This document shows, in pieces, positions 5,434 to 5,444 of a stretch of DNA of 5,444 bases. The translations under genes were made by a program, and so were the position numbers. Under the pieces are notes generated by a model. That model did no database searches. It was given only the letters and a program-made list of their open reading frames with translations, and was not told the origin of the DNA. The DNA is taken from positions 1 through 5,444 of the forward strand of contig JAKAJW010000169.1 in NCBI GenBank assembly GCA_021813645.1. The letters are read 5' to 3'. Position 1 is the stretch's first letter; every line of letters begins with the position of its first letter. The stretch is from Pseudomonadota bacterium. GTDB taxonomy: Bacteria > Pseudomonadota > Alphaproteobacteria > Rhodobacterales > Rhodobacteraceae.

Positions 5434-5444
5434 ATGAAAACCGC
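5434..5444 (+). CDS. Possible first codons of a downstream gene (partial)
   Basis: ATG AAA ACC at the right edge would begin Met-Lys-Thr, a common start for exported proteins. An alternative in-frame ATG lies at 5404. No clear ribosome-binding site precedes either. The roughly 180 bases between the kinase stop and this point hold only the box and hairpins described, with no other gene I can support. If real, this gene is the natural target of the second regulator box. Product unknown. Confidence 0.28.

Noticed and set aside
5411..5437. A nine-codon frame (Met-Arg-Pro-Ser...) whose stop overlaps the ATG at 5434, as a possible leader peptide.
   Set aside because: It has no ribosome-binding site and no attenuator-like codon run, and the downstream gene itself is uncertain at the window edge.

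Overview
The window reads as chromosomal DNA from a GC-rich alphaproteobacterium, most likely of the Rhodobacterales/Paracoccaceae type. This is inferred from the strong G/C bias, the tightly overlapping start and stop codons, and a fructokinase-like protein of a type I associate with that group; no database search was possible. I see no rRNA, tRNA, CRISPR array, insertion sequence or prophage. Nearly all of it is ordinary, densely packed coding sequence.

Layout from left to right. (1) The last codons of an upstream gene overlap the start of an SDR-family dehydrogenase (18-773, +). (2) A small heat-shock protein gene of the Hsp20 family lies convergent to it (824-1243, -), with a GC-rich hairpin in the 50-base gap. 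(3) A 130-base divergent spacer holds the hsp20 leader, which can fold so that its Shine-Dalgarno sequence is paired, and the start region of the next operon. (4) A PfkB-family sugar kinase, probably a fructokinase (1374-2297, +), is translationally coupled to dtd, D-aminoacyl-tRNA deacylase (2297-2734, +). (5) A 182-base spacer carries a possible terminator and then three GTCAG repeats spaced exactly 11 bases apart. (6) A three-gene signalling operon follows: a small exported PepSY protein (2917-3225), an OmpR/PhoP-type response regulator (3225-3890) and a PhoQ-like sensor histidine kinase (3887-5251). Each start overlaps the previous stop. (7) A non-coding tail of about 190 bases holds a second copy of the GTCAG repeat box, a -10-like hexamer and a 13-pair hairpin. 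The window ends on what may be the first codons of another gene.

The most interesting part is the PepSY-regulator-kinase operon. A small periplasmic protein encoded just before its own two-component pair resembles the feuNPQ arrangement of Sinorhizobium, where the small protein FeuN restrains the kinase. The near-identical 11-base-phased box before this operon and again just after it suggests the regulator controls its own operon and the next gene downstream. The second point of interest is the hsp20 leader, a candidate RNA thermometer. Both are readings of the sequence by eye and are not proven.
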